Source: an uncultured Alistipes sp. | GTDB taxonomy: Bacteria > Bacteroidota > Bacteroidia > Bacteroidales > Rikenellaceae | DNA: 64,000 bases | NCBI GenBank assembly: GCA_944326855.1 | Contig: CALVFO010000001.1 | Coordinates: forward strand, 1-64,000 | Reading direction: 5' to 3' | Shown: positions 61,041 through 64,000 of the stretch, piece after piece | Position numbering within the stretch: position 1 is the first letter of the stretch | Layout: each line of letters starts with the position of its first letter | Program-made: the position numbers and the translations under genes | The notes under the pieces: generated by a model | Database searches by the model: none | What the model was told of the DNA's origin: nothing | What the model saw: the letters and a program-made list of their open reading frames with translations, nothing else

Positions 61041-62741
61041 ATGGCAAGAAAACAACGCGTCAAAGGAGCGGAAGCTCTGCTGCTATCCTTACTGGCAGAA
61101 GGGACCGACACCATATTCGGTTATCCGGGCGGTCAGGTGATCCCCGTTTACGACCATCTGTACGACTACAGGGACCGGCTGCACCACATCCTGACCCGTC
61201 ATGAACAAGGAGCGGTACACGCCGCTCAAGGATATGCCCGGGCTACAGGCCGGGTAGGCGTTTGTCTGGCCACTTCGGGCCCCGGCGCCACGAATCTGGT
61301 CACCGGCATTGCCGATGCCATGCTCGATTCGACCCCTCTGGTCTGCATCACCGGACAGGTCCCCTCATCCCTGTTGGGTACGGACGCCTTCCAGGAGGCC
61401 GACACCATCAGCATGACCATGCCGATTTCCAAATGGAACTTTCAGGTCACCAAAGCCAGTGAAATTCCGCGCGCCATCGCCAAAGCATTTTACATCGCCC
61501 GTTCGGGACGTCCCGGGCCGGTCGTGATCGACTTTACCAAAGACGCTCAGGTCGAAGAGGTCGATTTCAGTTATCAGCCCTGTCTCTACCTGAGAAGCTA
61601 TCATCCCAAACCCGACCTCGACACCGAAGCGATCACCCGGGCCGTCGAAATGATCAATGCCTCCGAACGACCGTTACTGCTGGTGGGCCAGGGCGTTAAA
61701 CTCTCGGGAGCCGAAACCGCCCTGATCGAACTGGCCGAAGCCGCCTCCATTCCGATGGGCGAAACCCTGATGGGTATTTCAGCCGTACCCAACGACCATC
61801 CGCTGTTCATCGGCAACTTGGGTATGCACGGCAACCTGGCCGCCAACGAAATGACCCAACAGAGCGACCTGATCATCGCTGTGGGCATGCGATTCAGCGA
61901 TCGGGTTACCGGTGACGTCAATACGTACGCTCCCAAAGCCGAAATCATTCAAATCGATATCGACGCGGCCGAACTGGGTAAAAATCTTCCCGTAGCTCTC
62001 CCCATCCACGCCGACGCCCGTGAAGCCCTCGAAGCGCTCAAACGCGGGATTCGTCATTGCGAACGTCCGCAATGGATGGAGGTTGCCGTCCGCAAACAGG
62101 CCGAAGAACAACGCGAAGTAATCGATCCGGCGTTGGATCCCTCCCTGGAACATATCACCATGTGTCGCGCACTCCATGCGCTGGCCGAAGCCGAACAGGG
62201 TCAGGCCGTGATCGTCACCGACGTTGGCCAGAACCAAATGTTCAGCGCCCGCTATTCCCGTTTCAAAGAAACCCGCAGTTTCATCACCTCGGGAGGTTTG
62301 GGAACCATGGGGTTCGGACTTCCGGCCGCCATGGGCGCCAAATTGGGCGTCCCGGACAAAGAAGTTGTGGCCGTTTTGGGTGACGGCGGATTCCAGATGA
62401 GCATTCAGGAACTGGGAACGATCATGCAAAACAAAATCGGCCTGAAAATCATCGTTCTGAACAATACCTACCTGGGAATGGTCCGTCAATGGCAGCAACT
62501 TTTCTGGAACCGGCGCTACTCGTTCACCGAACTGGAAAATCCCGATTTCCCGGCCGTCGCCCGAGCTTACGGCATTCCGGCCGAACGGGTTTCCGATCCC
62601 AACGAACTGAATGCCGCCATCGAACGTTTAGTTCAGGCCCAAGGTGCCTATTTCCTGGAAATCGTCGTCCGGCCCGAAGAGAATGTCTTCCCGATGGTAC
62701 CCGCCGGAGCCTCCCTGTCCAACATCATCTGTAAAGAGTAA
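61041..62741 (+). CDS. ilvB: Acetolactate synthase, large catalytic subunit
   Basis: A 566-residue ThDP enzyme that condenses pyruvate with pyruvate or 2-oxobutyrate, the committed step to branched-chain amino acids. FGYPGGQVIPVYD and EQGAVHAAQGYARATG carry the catalytic Glu, GVCLATSGPGATNLVTGIADAM follows, then the FAD/ThDP region, and the C-terminal ThDP motif GDGGFQMSIQELGTI...NN. It is followed by ilvN after 5 bases, so the two subunits are coupled. Confidence 0.97.
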   Translation: MARKQRVKGAEALLLSLLAEGTDTIFGYPGGQVIPVYDHLYDYRDRLHHILTRHEQGAVHAAQGYARATGRVGVCLATSGPGATNLVTGIADAMLDSTPLVCITGQVPSSLLGTDAFQEADTISMTMPISKWNFQVTKASEIPRAIAKAFYIARSGRPGPVVIDFTKDAQVEEVDFSYQPCLYLRSYHPKPDLDTEAITRAVEMINASERPLLLVGQGVKLSGAETALIELAEAASIPMGETLMGISAVPNDHPLFIGNLGMHGNLAANEMTQQSDLIIAVGMRFSDRVTGDVNTYAPKAEIIQIDIDAAELGKNLPVALPIHADAREALEALKRGIRHCERPQWMEVAVRKQAEEQREVIDPALDPSLEHITMCRALHALAEAEQGQAVIVTDVGQNQMFSARYSRFKETRSFITSGGLGTMGFGLPAAMGAKLGVPDKEVVAVLGDGGFQMSIQELGTIMQNKIGLKIIVLNNTYLGMVRQWQQLFWNRRYSFTELENPDFPAVARAYGIPAERVSDPNELNAAIERLVQAQGAYFLEIVVRPEENVFPMVPAGASLSNIICKE

Positions 62742-62746
62742 TCGCC

Positions 62747-63271
62747 ATGGTCAAAGAATACATCGTCATCGCTTTTACCGAGAACCAAATCGGAGTTCTC
62801 AACCGAATCACGGCCCTCTATCTGCGACGAAAGATCAACATCGAAAGCCTGAAGGTTTCCGAATCCTCGATCAAAGGAATCAGCATGTTCGTTATTTCGG
62901 CCTTTACCAGCTCGGAAACCATCGATAAACTGGTCAAACAACTGCGTAACATCATTGACGTCATTCAGGTGGAATACTATACCAACGAAGAACTTATTAC
63001 GCAGGAAATTGCTCTGTATAAGATTTCGACCAAACTGTTCCGACAAAACGGCGCTACCGACCGTATCGTACGGGAATGGAACGCCCGCATCATCGAGATC
63101 AACCCTTCCTTCGTCGTGGTGGAAAAAACCGGCACCCGGGAAGAAATCGAACAAATGCGTCAAGAGTTCGAACGCCAACAGCTCTTGCAGGAATTCACCC
63201 GTTCGGGTACCGTCGTCCTGCACCGCGAGCCTTGGGTCCAAGCCCTTCCGAATCAAATTATTTCACAATAA
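62747..63271 (+). CDS. ilvN: Acetolactate synthase, small regulatory subunit
   Basis: A 174-residue subunit that stimulates IlvB and confers valine feedback inhibition. The N-terminal ACT domain (about 3-75) shows the FTENQIGVLNRITALYLRR start and the valine-site region INIESLKVS; a second ACT-like domain spans about 85-160. Slightly divergent relative to E. coli IlvN, as is usual in Bacteroidota. It lies between ilvB and ilvC. Confidence 0.95.
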   Translation: MVKEYIVIAFTENQIGVLNRITALYLRRKINIESLKVSESSIKGISMFVISAFTSSETIDKLVKQLRNIIDVIQVEYYTNEELITQEIALYKISTKLFRQNGATDRIVREWNARIIEINPSFVVVEKTGTREEIEQMRQEFERQQLLQEFTRSGTVVLHREPWVQALPNQIISQ

Positions 63272-63293
63272 CCGATTTTAAAATCCAATCATT

Positions 63294-64000
63294 ATGGCAA
63301 AGATGAATTTTGGGGGTGTAGAAGAAAATGTAGTCACCCGCGACGAATTCCCCCTGAGCCAAGCGCTCGACACACTCAAAGGTGAAACCATCGCCGTGAT
63401 CGGCTATGGTGTTCAGGGTCCCGGACAATCCCTGAACCTCAAGGATAACGGTTTCAAGGTGATCGTCGGCCAACGTAAAAACTCCAAGAGCTGGGACAAA
63501 GCCGTTGCCGACGGCTGGGTGCCGGGTGAAACCCTTTTCGAAATCGAAGAAGCCTGCCAGCGCGGGACCATCATTCAATACCTGCTTTCGGATGCCGCAC
63601 AAATTACCCTGTGGCCTACCGTCAAAAAACACCTGACGGCCGGGAAAGCCCTCTATTTTTCCCACGGTTTCGGAGCCACTTATGCCGAACGAACCGGCAT
63701 CATCCCGCCTAAAGACGTGGATGTGATCCTCGTGGCTCCCAAAGGATCGGGCACATCGCTGCGCCGTCTGTTCCTCGAAGGACGCGGACTGAACTCCAGC
63801 TATGCCATTCTGCAAGACGCCACGGGCAAAGCCTGGGATCGTGTGATCGCCCTGGGAATCGGGATCGGATCGGGTTATCTGTTCGAAACGACATTCGAAA
63901 AAGAAGTATATTCCGACCTGACCGGAGAACGTGGTACTCTGATGGGAGCGATCCAAGGTTTGTTTGCCGCCCAGTATCAGGTATTGCGCGAAAACGGACA
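63294..64000 (+). CDS. ilvC: Ketol-acid reductoisomerase, 3' end cut by the window edge
   Basis: Isomerises and reduces acetolactate with NADPH in valine/isoleucine synthesis. About 235 codons are present of roughly 345 expected for this group. The Rossmann motif IGYGVQGPGQSLNLKDNG carries GxGxxG; GQRKNSKSWDKAVADGW resembles the cofactor loop, and VAPKGSGTSLRRLFLEGRG is a KARI signature. The start is the ATG at 63294, 22 bases after ilvN. The long insert typical of class II enzymes is not seen in the visible part. Confidence 0.95.
   Translation, partial: MAKMNFGGVEENVVTRDEFPLSQALDTLKGETIAVIGYGVQGPGQSLNLKDNGFKVIVGQRKNSKSWDKAVADGWVPGETLFEIEEACQRGTIIQYLLSDAAQITLWPTVKKHLTAGKALYFSHGFGATYAERTGIIPPKDVDVILVAPKGSGTSLRRLFLEGRGLNSSYAILQDATGKAWDRVIALGIGIGSGYLFETTFEKEVYSDLTGERGTLMGAIQGLFAAQYQVLRENG

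Overview
This window looks like a chromosomal core region of a Bacteroidota gut anaerobe, most likely Rikenellaceae (Alistipes-like); the genus is a guess. The pointers are many intergenic TAnnTTTG boxes (the Bacteroidota -7 promoter element) with few Shine-Dalgarno sequences, TonB-type and OMP_b-brl-type outer membrane proteins, a GH97 glycosidase, DUF4491 and DUF6125 proteins, and a cysteate synthase-like enzyme of the kind found in sulfonolipid-making Bacteroidota. I see no phage, insertion sequence, CRISPR array, rRNA or replication origin. One tRNA is present.

Layout. Positions 1-6010 (minus) carry an amino-acid biosynthesis run in transcription order: GNAT acyltransferase, argG, argC, argD, argB, leuB, with leuB cut by the left edge. 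Then come an iron-type superoxide dismutase, a CDF metal exporter, a secreted GH97 enzyme, a DUF6125 protein, and a large secreted six-hairpin-glycosidase-like protein of unknown activity. A tRNA-Met(CAU), a lipoprotein alkaline phosphatase and ribosomal protein L31 type B follow. Positions 15968-21059 (minus) are envelope genes: a coiled-coil lipoprotein, a small beta-barrel and a giant AsmA-like protein. Next, on minus, are fucO, a YhcH-family protein, a membrane-anchored EEP phosphatase/nuclease, a rhomboid protease, mutL and a small membrane protein, then grpE-dnaJ.

From 29.7 kb the plus strand dominates: an OMP_b-brl outer membrane protein; a stress-type cluster (PspC, PadR, PspC, DUF5668-like); pfkA; ppk1-ppx (polyphosphate synthesis and breakdown, overlapping); a Dcu-type C4-dicarboxylate transporter; and an OmpA-family protein. 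A TonB receptor is on minus. Then come a GH25 lysozyme overlapping nadB, prfC, recX and prmC (minus), cysteate synthase, a secreted class-I glutamine amidotransferase-like hydrolase, lysS and tpiA. A DUF4491 protein, a dipeptidyl peptidase IV and nadC are on minus. The right end is ilvD-ilvB-ilvN-ilvC with a long structured 5' leader; ilvC is cut by the edge.

Functionally, the window encodes most of arginine synthesis and the common branched-chain pathway, two NAD de novo steps (nadB, nadC, unlinked), glycolysis (pfkA, tpiA), anaerobic fumarate/succinate exchange, polyphosphate turnover and a large share of envelope genes. The points most worth a second look are the cysteate synthase, the PspC/PadR module, the orphan toroid glycosidase, the degenerate MutL endonuclease motifs and the structured ilv leader.
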